The notes beneath the pieces were generated by a model. That model saw only the letters and a program-made list of their open reading frames with translations. It was not told the origin of the DNA and did no database searches. From Apostichopus japonicus (Eukaryota; Echinodermata; Holothuroidea; Aspidochirotida; Stichopodidae): DNA of 64,000 bases. The number at the start of each line of letters is the position of its first letter. Position 1 is the first letter of the stretch. Positions 1 through 12,451 of the stretch are shown one piece after another. Position numbers and translations under genes: made by a program. The DNA is taken from NCBI RefSeq assembly GCF_037975245.1, contig NC_092565.1, positions 13,979,499 to 14,043,498 on the forward strand, in the 5' to 3' direction.

Positions 1-424
1 TTTGCCAGAGAAATCTTACACCAGAAAATAATCAATCTAGCTTCATCACAAGACAACATTGATGAACATGATGAGAATGATGTCTCGTCATCTCAAAAAG
101 CTGACAATGATATATCAATCCAAAGAACAAGACGTCTCTCCGTCGGGAATGGTCCGCTTCCTGGTTTCCAACCGAAAATGATAACGAAAAGGAAATCTGA
201 GCCCAAGATGGGCGCTGCGTTTTCTAGTCCAAGACAGTCTGCTTTCAGAGATTTTCAAACGGGACGTGACGGGGCCATCGTCTGCGATGATGTCGCAGAA
301 CCTGTGGTGGCTAAGCAGCCCCCTCGAGTGAGGCAGCGGAGATCTTCGTGGGCCTGTACGGGGGCACATCCAGCGTTACAAATGATATCTCGTGTTACCC
401 TGCTCAAAGAGAGCAACTACGATG
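1..424 (+). CDS. FAM124: FAM124 exon (partial at 5'), disordered N-terminal region
   Basis: Reading frame 1 is open from the first base of the window to the donor at 425. It encodes about 141 residues rich in Asp, Ser, Arg and Lys, with no recognised domain. The Met at 178 is internal to the open frame and probably not the start. Vertebrate FAM124A as I recall it has a shorter N-terminus. Confidence 0.75.
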
Positions 425-3400
425 GTAAGTCTTGCTTATTTGTCTACGAAATTGCACGATATTTACAAACTTATAACCAATGACCGATTTACCTTTAGTT
501 TTCATTAATGTAGGAATGACAGTTTTTGCGTTGATGAGCCAAAATATATATGATTTCTCAGGCTAACCACAGTGTCTTAACCTAGTTTCAGTTAAGGTCC
601 CATAATAACCTGACAAACATCGAACACTCTGAAAATAACGTCAACATGCATTGACTTAGTTAAATTAATTGTTAAGCGTTGTAAATCACTATATGTTCTT
701 AGGCAGCTAATACTTACATTGCAAATCAGTGTGCCTGCAGACATGTTCATGAACTTTATTATTGCAATTTTGGCATAACTGCTGTAAAAAATATTATTCG
801 TTGAAAAATTTAAAAAAGAAAATTGATTTTCTCTAGCGTTGGATTTTGTAAATATACCATCAAACAAGATTATGAGTAAACCATGAACTTATAACACTCA
901 TTTACAAATCATCGCACCTTAAAAATAATTTCGAGATCACGTCTATGAGCGTGGTGGTGTTCATGACATAGAACAACTGTGCTGGGAATAATCTTGGGCA
1001 ACCCAACTTACACCCCAGGCCTCGGGATGAACTGTATGCTAAACATGCATATATAAAGAGTGTCATCAATTGAATAACCGAAATTGAATCAGTTTACAGG
1101 GACTATGAGTAAAATGAAATAAAAGAAACGTGGCTAAACATTCAGGTAAGACCAGTGTCTTGGTCATTTGTGAAACAAAGATATCACAAAATATGAATAT
1201 CATGTTAAATGATTATTCCAAAACTTGGAATAACTGTCTTCACTAAAGTTTGGATTTTTTTTTGGGGGGGGGGGGGTGAATAAAGCATATTCAACAAATG
1301 TATCCCTATATACAGAGTCAATTGATTGCCCGAGCTATCATCGGCATTAATATTATAAGATTATCGAGATTCAATTACATAGATTTACATCTGTACAATA
1401 CATAAAAGGAGTTTCTTTACAGCCAGATGGAATCAGCGTCACATGCAGTCTGGTCTATAAAATGTACCGCTCAAACAAAAATGCTGATTTGCGTGTCTAT
1501 TTCTGCAGATAATTTCGTAGCTGAGGACACACAAATAATTGTGTTTTAATATTAATGCGCTATTAAAATTTCGGTTTGCTTTCGGTTTGTGTTAAATTTG
1601 GGATTATGCCTTGAGCGCGTTTTGATGGAGTAAAATATATATCCTATCCTATCAGTTTCCATGCAGTGGCGCACGCAAAGGGGGAGGGGAGATCACCCCC
1701 ACCTCGGGGGAGGGGAGCTCCCCCACCTCCATCATCATACGGTGGAAAAATATTCAGTCGTGGAAGAATTAGACAACCCGGGCCCAATACGCCGTAAGGA
1801 AACAGGGGTTTGGGGGAGCATACCTCATTTACAACCTCTCACACTCACACTAACATCTTGCGTTAAGACGTAATCATAAACCTCATATCTAGTCTAAAAA
1901 TATGCCATATATTACACCATTTGCATTAAGTCTTAACTTTAATTTTTAATCTCGGTGAGGGGAGGAGGGGGAAGAGTGAGTCGGTTACAACGTCCCTAAA
2001 ACCACACCCCATCCCTTATTGAAATCCCAGATCTGTCTCTAGTCGTTCCTCAAATGTTCATGACCCGTTACCTAAATAAGTCGAAGTGGGTTGTGGGGGG
2101 GGGGTGCAAAATTTGGCTCCTACCTGTTCCCGTTACTCTTTCCATATTCCTTATCTATCCTTTAATATTCAAGTATGGCACCAATATATTATACCAAATT
2201 TTAATCTCCTTCTGTCACCAGTTTGAGTTGACTATGTGACCAACTGACCTTTTCTTGGGATCAGTACCTGTTAACTGCAGGTGGTATACCATTAGGAAAT
2301 ATTGTGAGAGGATTGTCGCCTTTCTAAACTGCAACTTGTGCACTTGTTAGTTGCATCGTTCAATGCGAATTTGACAAACAAACATAAATTGAATTCAAAA
2401 CATTTATTTGCAACATTTTTAATAGAATTGGGCAAGAATTATATATTTCACTGCTGAGAAAGGAGAGTTCTACGTGGTCAGTTTAAAAGAAAGAGTATGT
2501 TGATGCTTGCTGAGCTCTTCTCACACAATATAATATGCTATGACAATGTGTTTCTGCTGGAGAATGGAGGCATAAATCCCCCTTTGTGTCGAATTGTATT
2601 CATGAATAGTGGAATTTGTAGTTTGTAAAGGTCTCAGTACAATTGTCACAGCATGATAAACATTGATTTAGTGTTTTGTCTAATTTTGGCCTATTATTTG
2701 AGCAGATCTTATTATTTGAGACGCTAGTCCAGTTGTAAAACCGTGAATCCCGGCAGACAAGCATCTGCTGGTAGGATCAATTCTCGCTTGCTAGTGAATG
2801 AAGGGACATACAGAGAGAGTGAATCAGTGCAGTAGTTTTCTCCGTATGCAATTAACGTTTTAAAGTTGTTATGTTAACTTGTAACTGGATGATCATTTCT
2901 CCTGTGCACTTCTCCGAATTAAATAAATAGGAATATTGATCTATGTATAACTGATAGGCCCGTCAGATAATGTACGAGGTGTCCATTAAGCTTTATTAAG
3001 CAAAATAAAAACCCTTTCATTTAACAATCCGCACCCATACAGTGCATCCCTATGCACCCCTCTGGTTGTTTATGTGTCATGGCGTCTGTATCGTTATAGG
3101 ATTATCCATTTGCACATAACGGTTAACGTTCCCTTCATTTTCGTATAACGGAATTTTACTGCCTATCGATTTCGTCACCAAGTAAAAGCGTTAGCATTGA
3201 TTATAAACCACAATCTGCAATCGGTTCGTTGACACTTGAAGTACACAACGTACTTTACTTACTCGATTGTTGTTTAGTGTATCTCTCTATAATGGATTTG
3301 ATTATATAAAAAACTTCAAGTGGGAAGAGTACCTACCAAAATCGATGTCTCTAGACACATGATTTGATATGCATTCAGATGTATATGACATTTGCCATGC

Positions 3401-6400
3401 TAAATGGGTTGCCAAAAGTATACCTGATCAACGAAGGTATAGCTATATAGTTTCCTCGACCCGAGAACTGAGGGGGCGAGGGGAGGGGTGTGGGTGGGAG
3501 AAGGGGCTAGGTAGAGGTAAAGCATATTTTTTCAGACATGCAAATTGGATAATGATATGTTCACATGAGTGCTACCTGCATCCCTTCCCATTTACTTGAA
3601 CGGACCAACGGCACAAATATTCTCTCGTAGCTAATTATTAAAATATTAAGGTAATTGCGTTGTCTATATTTAATTGTTTGTCATATTCGCCGGGGGGGGG
3701 GGGCGGAGCGACAATTTACAGCCAACGGTGATATCAAATAGCACACATTTGTGGTAATCATTGCGGCCTTCTCTTCAGTTCATCGTGTCTTATACAATGT
3801 GACACGTTTAGGAAGAAAACTAGAAAATGGAAAATTGTCACCCCTAATTCCTGCGCGGATATAGCATATACTTTGAATCCCGTATTACTTTTCCTGCTCA
3901 CGTGCAGTGAAGGATAGTGCTAGTGTCCAACGTACACATGGTTTTTGATGTTTTAATCACACAAGCCGTGATACTGCCAAGTCAATTCCAAGTCTTTTCA
4001 CGACCTTAAAAATTTTCACTGTTCTTTATACTGGCAATTTTTCCCTCTTCCTTTGTGACGGAGGGGGAACAGAGTTAGCCGGTAGTGGGGCGGGGGTAAG
4101 GGTGCGAGAGGGTGCACTGAAATTATTAGTGTACGTTTTGCTAAACTCGCGGAAAGAGATTGTTCAAAGTCTAAACAACAAACTGACAAAGGGAGCTAAT
4201 GACGGACCTATACAACTTTTTTAAAGGTAATATTCTGCTCACAATGAAGTCTTTCATTAAGTATTAATGAACATGTTCACTCTTTATAGATTCTTGCCAT
4301 CCATAAAATCCTTGAGGTGTCTTGTATGTTATTGATTATTTAATTGAAGGTGTAACAGAGGAAAATGAATGCAAGAGCTAAACAGGTTCGCGAAATGTTT
4401 TGTTGTAGGCCCCCCATACTGCTTCTTTTCATATAACGGGACCTGGCCATCCTTTGTTATTTACGTTAATATCAATAACAACAACACTAGGCCTATGCTA
4501 CGTTGCATAGATGTCACCCCATGTCTTGAAGTGTTTACATCCGGGCAACCTCCAAGAGATATCTCGTATATGGACTTTAAGGGCGCGAATTTAGTTCGTT
4601 CATTTGAAGTATAAACAAGTATCACATTTATCAATTCCTTCCGGCGACTTTCCCCTCTCACTGTGTTACGGCTATTTGCAAAGGGCAGGCCAACGTCCGA
4701 TTGGTCTATCGGAACCGATAATTTACTTCGCTTTATTCGCTTACCTGTCTCCCCACCTCAGTACTTCCCATCTACACTGTATATAGTGATCTGGATATAA
4801 CCATTTGGTACTGCAGTACGCCACCGGCAAATGCCCCTTTTCTCTTTCCACCTAATATGTTCGTTCAGGAGTTAAAGGCGCCGATAAGTGACTAAAGGCG
4901 CTGATTTCATCTTGGTCGATAAAAGGTCCAAATATGTCAGATGCGCCAAATGCTCCGATTGTTTCAAGTCCGCAGCGACGCGGGTGGCTCACGAAGCCGG
5001 GTAGCGGTATATTTCTCAGTCCCCCCCCCCCCACCACTACCACCACCCCTGGAGTGAGCGACAATCGCAAGAACACCGGCAACTTCTCATCTTTAATAGG
5101 TACGAAGAGAACTCGTAAAGTCGGCGTATTCTCCATCAGCGAAAACGTGATCTTGTAATGTTGTTATCAACGCTTGCAGATTATAGTCATGGCAACCGAA
5201 CATCAAGCCAACGTCATCATCAATGTATAAACTGCATATGCTAAAATATCAAGATTAATATGCAACCTCTTTCATTATAGGCTACCATCCCAGCCCCGCC
5301 CTGACTTAATGAACCAACAGCTGTAAATAATGACCTAAATTTGTTTAGTATAAATCATGTTGGTAACGTCAAAGATGTCGGAGATGAAAAAATTTACACA
5401 AATTAAACAACCGTTGCAATATTACGGCATGTCAGTTGGCTACTTTGGAATTGCCACCAAAGATGTGACCGGTATATCTTGTTTGTTTTCAACGATAATA
5501 TAGTTATCATCCGTCTATATATTGATATCATTCTTTGTTGCAGTTTGTTATACTTTGATTCGTTGATTCGTTCATTTGTTGTTTGTATTTGAAGAGAAGA
5601 AGCGTCCAAGTCGTATAATTTATAACAATGTAAGCAAACAAACGATGACATACTACATAAAACATCATTAAAAGAAAAATGATTTCAAAGTAGGAAAAAC
5701 TAAGAAAAAGAAAGACAACACTTTTGTCAAACTTTATTTTGGGGGAAGTCGACATTTAATAGTTTCAAACATTCGCTTTTATTTCAAGAAAATGTCATAC
5801 TTGCTTCTTGTCGCTTCCCTCTTCTATTTTTGGGAAGATTGTATGAGTCAGTTGACAACAATTGGATTCCGCCAGCCCGTCTACAGATCATTGGTATCCG
5901 TACCCCCTCCCGACCCCTCCCGTCCCCTCCCCTAACACTCACACTGTTTTTTCTTAGGCTTACTTATATGGAATCCGAATTTGGTCACAAGGGACAATAA
6001 TCAATTGATTTCGAGAATAGTATAATTTTAGCTCCTTTTACCGAATACCTTGAAGGTTTATTACTTCTGACTGTAAATGCATGTGACCTGAATCATTAAG
6101 TGGAGGTGAAAGTTTATTTACTGCACATCTATACTCCCTGGTATGATGTTCTGCACTCCCCCCCCCCCCCCCCATGTTACCAAAATACCAGCATATTGTA
6201 ACCTTACAATGCAGCCCGAAGGTAATTCGAATCCATTGTAACATCATAGCTCAGCCTGAAGGTGATGTGGGCAGGGTCACTCTCATCGACCTCCCTCTAG
6301 TCCACCCCACCCTCACTCCCACCCTTTACACAAGACGTCATTGATTCGATTGAAGCCAGTCTAATGCGATGCTGAAGAGATGAATGCGGCAATAAATATA

Positions 6401-8684
6401 GCGAGTGGGAGGTGTAAAATGTGAGCAATAGTCGCCCTGATAGTATACATGAATATTTCATTATGTATTTACATGAATTCGACCTTTCTCAGTGGGTCGA
6501 TGATATTTCTCTCTTCGTTTCATCTATTAATATACGTTAACACCCCGGCAAAGTCTGAGAATGGCCTGTACTATAGACTAATATATTCTTAGTAGCCTAC
6601 ACATATATGTGATTATTTGTTAGCATCGTAAACAACTGGAGAGGTGTAAACCTATATATTTTAACTTACACGTCGTAAGAAAATGAGATAAACTATAGAT
6701 ATTTGGCGTTCCATCGGGCCAAAGGTGAACGTATGATATCTACTGGGTACATTTTGTAGCACCACCTGTCATTTTGTGCAGGTGATTTATGAAAATGTTC
6801 GCAACATAGTTCGAAGCTGGGGGCAAAACAAGATTTGGGTAGATGTTTATTTTGTACCGCCTGGCATCCTATATAGTTTTGTACATTTAAACGAATATTG
6901 TGTCATGTAAAATTGTGCTACAAGATCAAGTTCGGCAGTGAAGGTGACCTCGTGTCAATTCTGTGTATATAATGTTATCAGTAGTCAGTAGCGTGCGCAG
7001 GACATAAAAAGCCGGGGGAAGGGAAAATCATTTTTTTTTCCCTCGCTGAGTTAGGTAAGGGCCTGAACCTTTTGTAAGAAACAGAGGCGAATCGATGATT
7101 TTTATTACTAGGGGGGCTACTGTCCTGGAGGTCCGCCGCCCCTGGCCGATATCAATTCGATCATCACCCAAAACACACCCACCCACTAAATCGGAGAAAT
7201 TAGCCCCGTGTAAGGTTTATTCGCGGTGCGATATGCGGTGGTTTATCGCGGAGATTCTGCTGGGCTATTCCAATGTTTCTTGCTTCTTCTTTTTACAGTT
7301 GCAAATATTGCGAGATAATTTTGTATCAAATCTCCACATGGAGTGACTGACTGCTGTTGAATCAATGGATAAACAAAATTTTACATCAACTTAACATGAT
7401 ATAAAACTTATTGATAAACTATGTAGAATAAGTAGGCAGTAAACCCCTCCATAAACGTTGAATGAGCGGAAAAACCGCACGGAACTGAAATCACTGATTT
7501 AGTTCCAAATTTTGGACTTTTTAAAATTTTTATTGTAAGAAAATAAATATTTGCTTCACTTATATTTTGTAATAAAGCCTGTCTGTATTGATGCTTGCGT
7601 TGAATTATACGTAATATTAGATGAGAGTGTGAGGCTTGTTGTGAACACTTGCCAATACAACGCAATAAAGGACGACGAAAGAATAGCTCAAGATTATGCA
7701 AGTCTTACAAGGCTTGTCAAATCCGTGCTCTGACATTATTGTTTTGTTTTCATTTTATTCGCAGATGATGCCGAAACAGCCGAGAGACCGGAAGTGAAAG
7801 ATCCCTACCGACTGACCCTTCATTTTATATCCGATCCAAAGCAATCAAAGAAACTAAAATGTCTCTTGCGACCTTTGACCCATTCTGTGGCGCCAAAATT
7901 AAAGCTTTTTAACTACGTCGATCGCAGCGAACGAGTCGTCTTCGATAACAAAGAGCCGGATGTTATGGCCATACCCTCTCTAGCCATCATGGTATTCCTC
8001 CAAGAGGAACAGGGAATTGAAAGAATCCTTAACGCTCGAAAATACCTTAAAGAGGCACCATGGCAACTACACCACAAAGATCTTGTCGGCGGGAATGTAG
8101 TGCCATACCCAACCAACAATCAAGATTTCTACTCTCACGCAGACGGCATGCCACTTTGGGCGGTCCGACAGATTCTTGGCAAGGATAGGCTCAGGTTTAT
8201 GATATTTGTATCATTTGAAAACTGGGATGACACTGTTTCGTTGTATTCTAAAATTTTATCAAGAGATGTTCAGTTTCAGAAAGAAGATTTTTGTTACTTT
8301 CTCGTATTTTGTTGCCGGAAGCTGAATCTTGAAGTTCAACTTGCGTTGAAGAGACTTCCGGTAGGTTTTGTTCCTACGCCACTCGATGCCGCCATATTAC
8401 AATTCAAGGTCCAAGACATAGGCCAGTTGGTACCTTTACTACCACGTGTATGTAGTCCAATTAGTGCCAAACGATGGCAGACTACAGATCTCGATGGCAA
8501 CAAACTATTGCTTCTAGTTCAACGGGAGAGTGGCAATCATGACAGTGGCAATGGAGGCGGTAGGCAGAGAGAGAATGATGGTGAAATTTATCAGTTTAGC
8601 GGAAAGTCCAGTCCAAACTCGGAAGGCGAAACAAGTGCCTCGGAAGGAAACAATACTTTTACAGACATCAGTAATTATGTCTAG
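1..8684 (+). CDS. FAM124: FAM124 family protein, 3' part of gene (two exons, 5' end outside window)
   Basis: Two exons, 1-424 and 7765-8684, join in frame: donor GATG|GTAAGT in phase 1, acceptor TTCGCAG. They give 447 residues ending at a TAG. From about residue 155 the protein follows the FAM124 domain: a DPYRLTLHFISDP start, FLQEEQGIERIL, APWQLHHKDLV, a PLWAVRQI block, DFCYFLVF, LKRLPVG, then VQDIGQLVPLLPRVCSPIS and RWQTTDLDGNKLLLL. These blocks match my memory of human FAM124A in order and spacing. The family has no established biochemical role. The N-terminal exon is polar and low in complexity (Asp/Ser/Arg-rich) and looks disordered; the tail after the domain is Gly/Ser/Glu-rich. The first exon is open from base 1, so the start codon lies left of the window. 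Whether it corresponds to FAM124A or FAM124B cannot be decided. Confidence 0.9.
425..7764 (+). other. FAM124 intron (7.3 kb)
   Basis: Bounded by GTAAGT and TTCGCAG. No coding exon was recognised inside. It holds G or C runs (about 1262, 2095, 3691, 5021, 6158), a degenerate GTGGCGCACGCA-type repeat end near 1663, a similar one near 6990 (AGTAGCGTGCGCAGG), and a reverse copy of the GAGACAGGTAA dispersed repeat near 4741-4780. Confidence 0.7.
7765..8684 (+). CDS. FAM124: FAM124 terminal coding exon with the conserved domain
   Basis: The acceptor is TTATTCGCAG|ATGATG and the stop is TAG at 8682-8684. This single 920 bp exon carries the whole conserved FAM124 domain plus a Gly/Ser/Glu-rich tail of about 55 residues. 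Positions 1-2 of the exon complete an Asp codon begun by the upstream exon. Confidence 0.93.
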
Positions 8685-9061
8685 CATGTCTATAATAATA
8701 TATATTTACAGAAACAAAAGTAATAACTTTAACGTTTCCTAAACTGTAGTACAAGAATTAAATTGATGTCAGCATTTGATTGATGACTCATATCTCTGCG
8801 TTAGTCGGGCTTTTAGAAACTGCAGCACGAGATTAACTTCAACAAATGTAAACGTTGTTCAAGTATTGGGTGGGGGGGGGTGGATTCCCTCGTCTTACTC
8901 TGACGTTTACTTTCTCGTTTCTGTATGGAGGTGGGTGATGTGGGGTAACGGTTGGAAATGACCACTGGTAGCAGTGAATTGAGGACATACATATTATTCA
9001 ATTTAAGAGGTTTTTTTTTCAATTTCTGGTCAGAATTACATAGATACCCGAGATAGGAGGG

Positions 9062-9335
9062 TGGGGCTGGGGTTTGGGTTAAGGTTGAAACTTAGTGAAG
9101 TGGTCACAGTATCAGCAATCTCGCGAAACAGGTATTCTTTTCAAAATATTAGAATAAAGTGGTTTTAAAATTGTCATTAAATTTAGGTTCGTAGAAGAAT
9201 TACATTTGTACTCCTAGTAATTGTTTATGTTTTGTTTGTGAATGGGGGATGGATGCCGGTTGGGGTGAAGATGAAACTTGGTAAAGTTGTCAGTGAGTTA
9301 ATTTCACAGTATCAGCAATCTCGCGGGATTGGTAT
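9062..9335. repeat. Diverged direct repeat pair, 200 bp apart
   Basis: Two segments (about 9062-9135 and 9250-9335) share a GGTTNNGGTGAAGNTGAAACTT-like block, then a 21-base identical stretch that starts at 9105 and again at 9305, exactly 200 bp apart. Sequence between and around them is diverged. Confidence 0.6.
9153..9158 (+). terminator. Possible FAM124 polyadenylation signal
   Basis: AATAAA lies 469 bp after the FAM124 stop on the coding strand. An ATTAAA-type alternative is at about 8757. Which is used cannot be told from sequence. Confidence 0.35.
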
Positions 9336-10493
9336 TTTGGCCCCAAAAAATGGCCTAACCGAAGTGGATACTTGTTTATACTCTAATTAACGATATTGAC
9401 ATTACAGTGTACATACACCGAAACATTGTATATAATAGTATGAATATTCTGTTCAGGGACTTGTAAGAAGCGAGTAATTAAACTTTCTCTATATTTCTTT
9501 AAAATGTGTATCGTGAGTTTATTTCGAATAAAATATGCTTTACTTTCGTGAAATATGAAGAAAAAAAAACATAGTAATAAAATTTTGTTATCATTCGGAT
9601 GAACCAAAACGTCACGGTAGTCAGCGTTATTGTGAATTCCGCAATTCAAAGTATCGGTTATATCACCAATTACAGTAGTTTTCATCTGCATACCAAGTTA
9701 ACCATGCACTGTCGGAGGAAGCCCCTAACTTGAACCTTCTAAGTGACGTCACGAATTTAGCATATTTTCAGTTGTCATCATTGATGTCGATGCTTGAATA
9801 TTGATTAGGAAGATACATATATGGACTAAAATTCAGGAGGATTGAAGGTGATTTCAAGCGTTTTAGACATACACAGCATGGGTTGAGAACCTCTATGTGC
9901 TACACTTTCATCTCTTCTAGTTCAAAATTTAAAGGTCATGGCATTGGTAAATTTGTTAGTACCCCACCATAATCCAATCCACCATCTATCATATTATTAT
10001 AGGTGAGACTTGTTAGTCGAAAACGTTCACGTATGTTATAGCAACCTTCGAAAGTTGATCAATTTAGTGTGTAAATCAATTGGGCATTTACTTATTATGG
10101 GGACCTACGTATATAGTTCATATTGTTCGTGTGGAACAAAGCACTTTATGTGAGTTTAGACGGAAACATACAGAAGTTCATTTGAATCCCCCTATTCGTA
10201 TGATGATCATGGATTTACACCAGCTCATATCGCTTCTTTTTCCTTTCGATGAGTATTCAGAAAATAATGAGGTAAGCGTTTAATCGCGCACTCAAAGGAC
10301 CAATTAACGGATGGAATTAGCCCTCAGCATCTGACCACTTTTATCACATACTGAGAGATGGGAGTTTTTTGTTGTTGAAAGTTGAGCATTTCAAACTTTA
10401 TATTGGCAAATGTTTGCCTACATTAAAGACTGATTTGGAAACATTACTATAGTAAACAGGAGCGTAGTTGGTCTTAAACTGGTTCCTCTAGCC

Positions 10494-10984
10494 CAGTGTT
10501 TCCCTAACTTTACCCCCCCCCCCAACAAAACCCCCTGTTACGTGGATGCCAGAGCTGTCCACGAACCCCCCCCCCCCCCCAACTTCCGAGACATGATCTA
10601 AGTCATTATTATACTATAATACGCATAAAAGTGCTTCGTAAAGATCATGTTCATAGCTTAATATTGTAATGGGGAAAAACAAGAGATGAACAAATATTTA
10701 TTTGAAAACTTCAAGATCAGATCACGAATTGTATCATGCATCGATCACCCATCACACACGATGAGGCGGATGCTCCTGTTTTTTATCACATGCACGGTAG
10801 AATACTACCATGGCAACATTTGCGTATGGAACGCGAAAAGACTTTGTAGATAGGTATACGACTTTTATACATTACTAAATTATATGATATATCAGATTTT
10901 AGTTCAACTAAATGTACTCTGGTTTTGACTTCCAGAAACGTCTCACGCACCCCTGGGGGTTCATGCATCCCCGGGGAACCCCTG
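10494..10984. mobile_element. Non-autonomous hAT-like DNA transposon (491 bp)
   Basis: The left end reads CAGTGTTTCCC. The right end, reverse complemented, reads CAGGGGTTCCC, matching 9 of 11, and both fit the hAT CAG-G start. The 8 bp outside the ends are CTCTAGCC (10486-10493) and CTCTAGTC (10985-10992), 7 of 8 identical, as expected for an aged 8 bp hAT target duplication. There is no transposase frame inside. Just right of it, 10993-11071 looks like the end of a second hAT copy (GTCCCCAATAG then AAAAGTTTGAGCCACTG). Confidence 0.65.
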
Positions 10985-11295
10985 CTCTAGTCCAAACCCC
11001 TACACTGCCCCTCACCTATGGAACGCGACAAGTTTTCGAAGGTCCCCAATAGAAAAAGTTTGAGCCACTGATTATATTCACGCCGTTGCTACAAATCAGA
11101 ACGTTGTTAACGAATTTTACAAGGTTGTGCTACAATTGACGCCGTTGTAGACGAACGTTTCGCGTTCCAAGCCCATTAGCCTATGAAATGCAATGGTGAC
11201 ATCACCGATAAATGAAATGGAAGTAGAAAAGTAGGGAAAATCATCCCGATAAAAGATACTTTTTAAGAAAAAGTCGCCCAGGAAAGAACCTGGGC

Positions 11296-11606
11296 ACGAA
11301 AACCAAACTACCGAACGATTGATCCGCTCTCAACCCCAGTCCCTTGCATCGGGGTGTGACTGTGTGATCATCGTCGGGTGTGCATCACCATTCCCTCGAA
11401 AGGGAACAGATACTACACATGATCTTAGCCAAAAGAAGAAGAAAAACCTGTACGAAAACCAAACTACCGAACGACTGATCCTCTCTCAACCGCAGTCCCC
11501 TTGCATCGGGACCGTGACTGTGAGATCATCGTCGGGTGTGCATCACCATTCCCTCGAAAGGGAACAGATACTACACATGATCTTAGCCAAAAGGCCGAGA
11601 AGGGGA
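11296..11606 (-). repeat. Tandem U2 snRNA-derived element, two copies of about 156 bp
   Basis: Read on the minus strand, 11562-11606 carries the U2 snRNA 5' region: TTCTCGGCCTTTTGGCTAAG, then GATCATGTGTAGTATCTGTTC including the branch-site-recognition GUAGUA. The copy at 11404-11434 keeps the same core but has lost the extreme 5' end. Sequence 3' of the U2 head (TTTCGAGGGAATGGTGATG, then CACACCC) is shared by both copies and does not match intact U2; it lacks the usual Sm site and loops. A 17 bp near-identical direct repeat (one mismatch) flanks the array at 11255-11271 and 11623-11639. It is most simply a U2 pseudogene or U2-headed SINE, not a working snRNA gene. Confidence 0.7.
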
Positions 11607-12298
11607 ACATAAAGCTACACATGATACTTTCTAAGAAAACTCTCCCGTGATTTCATCCTGGCTATATTGTCACGTAACAACTGACAGTAATTTGTAGCAC
11701 AAAAATAGCATAATATATTAGTTAAACCTTCATCAAGATGGCTATTTCTAACTATTTGCGAAGGTTTATAACTACATTTACAATAAATGTTAGAAAAGCT
11801 ATTGAATTACGAAGCTTGGTCAGAACATCTTTTCTAGCATCTTAATTGATTGTATCTTAAAATCTATGACAATCAAGACAAAACAAAGCAATCCACAATA
11901 TTTCAAGAAACCTGTTCTTCTTTATCCCGGTGAACTCTTTCTGGGTTTGACCCATTTTGTATGCTAGTATCCAATCCATTACATGTGAGCTATTTCATGT
12001 TGAAAACGAAATTTCGAATCAAGTCCAGCTACAAGCTACGTAATAAAAGCAAACTGCGCAGAATTGAGGGCGCACTGTGGCTCAGCCTCTGACACGACTC
12101 TCCAGGGCCGTATGTTTTTCGTTGAACTCCATGCTATTCAGTACCACAGAAATGTCTGTGTGCGGCATACTATTAATATTAACAATACTGTGTACTGTAG
12201 TTGTAACCGGACCATTTAAGTTAAGTGCTTGTAACCAATTGCATATGAAATTTGTGTGTGGAACGTCAACATTGAACCTCGACATGACAAACTGAAAA

Positions 12299-12451
12299 AT
12301 GGTAGCCTTTGAGCAAATTTTCCTCACTTTGTTGGGGTTGTATTTGACGCCATTTTTTGTCATTGTTGGACTTGTGATAATTCCATCTGTATTAGGCATC
12401 CGTCTCGGCGTGCGTAAATATTATCTTGGATTGCTGTTGAAAGTGTTCGAG
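12299..12451 (+). CDS. GPAT4: GPAT4 exon 1, N-terminal membrane segment
   Basis: The ATG at 12299 opens 51 codons ending KVFE before GTTAGT (phase 0). Residues 7-33 are almost wholly hydrophobic, followed by GIRLGVRKYYLGLLLKVFE, which resembles the vertebrate GIRKLYMKTLLKIF. Confidence 0.93.

Noticed and set aside
11562-11606. Functional U2 snRNA gene
   Set aside because: Only the first 45 or so bases match U2. The Sm site and the 3' stem-loops are missing.
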